5,661 nucleotides of DNA, from contig JAIXVS010000106.1 in the NCBI GenBank assembly GCA_027482795.1, positions 1 through 5,661 on the forward strand, given 5' to 3'. Shown piece after piece: positions 5,653 to 5,661 of the stretch. Position 1 is the first letter of the stretch. Each line of letters starts with the position of its first letter. The notes below the pieces were generated by a model. The model saw only the letters and a list, made by a program, of their open reading frames with translations. It was not told the origin of the DNA and did no database searches. The DNA is from Rhodobacter sp. (GTDB lineage: Bacteria > Pseudomonadota > Alphaproteobacteria > Rhodobacterales > Rhodobacteraceae). A program made the position numbers and the translations under genes.

Positions 5653-5661
5653 TAACCCCCC

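Noticed and set aside
1..5661. CRISPR arrays, tRNA or rRNA genes, insertion sequences, toxin-antitoxin pairs or a defence island.
   Set aside because: I found no regularly spaced repeats, tRNA-like folds, transposase motifs or small paired toxin-antitoxin frames; all long open frames are accounted for by five ordinary genes.

Overview
The window looks like ordinary chromosomal DNA from an alphaproteobacterium, most likely a member of the Rhodobacterales (Rhodobacteraceae). The evidence is moderately GC-rich coding DNA, proteins of types common in that order (a Hint_2-type Hedgehog/intein protein, a beta-helix protein with an N-terminal carbohydrate-binding-like region, a divergent GAPDH paralogue), and G6/C6 intergenic hairpins of a kind I recall from those genomes. 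I cannot name the genus.

Layout. One gene reads leftward: a right-handed beta-helix (pectate-lyase-superfamily) protein that starts at 1228 and is cut by the left edge after 409 codons. A 169-base divergent gap follows. Four genes then read rightward: a DUF533/TerB-like membrane-associated protein (1398-2123), a type I glyceraldehyde-3-phosphate dehydrogenase paralogue (2307-3317), an LpxR-family outer-membrane lipid A deacylase (3444-4433) and a Hint-domain protein (4545-5630). The gaps between the rightward genes are 183, 126 and 111 bases, and each holds either a GC-rich hairpin or a promoter-like sequence. These genes are therefore probably separate transcription units rather than one operon. 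There are no tRNA or rRNA genes, insertion sequences or CRISPR arrays.

Function. I see no shared pathway. Three products probably act at or outside the envelope (beta-helix protein, LpxR, DUF533 protein), one is metabolic (GAPDH-like), and the Hint protein is probably self-processing with unknown purpose. The best regulatory signal is a close match to the RpoH (sigma-32) heat-shock promoter consensus ahead of the DUF533 gene.

No clearly undescribed system is present. The items most worth a second look are the RpoH-like promoter, the GAPDH paralogue with changed phosphate-binding positions, the two G6/C6 hairpins sharing one stem, the long 12-bp inverted repeat before the GAPDH gene, and the Hint protein with its Asp/Gly-rich segment.
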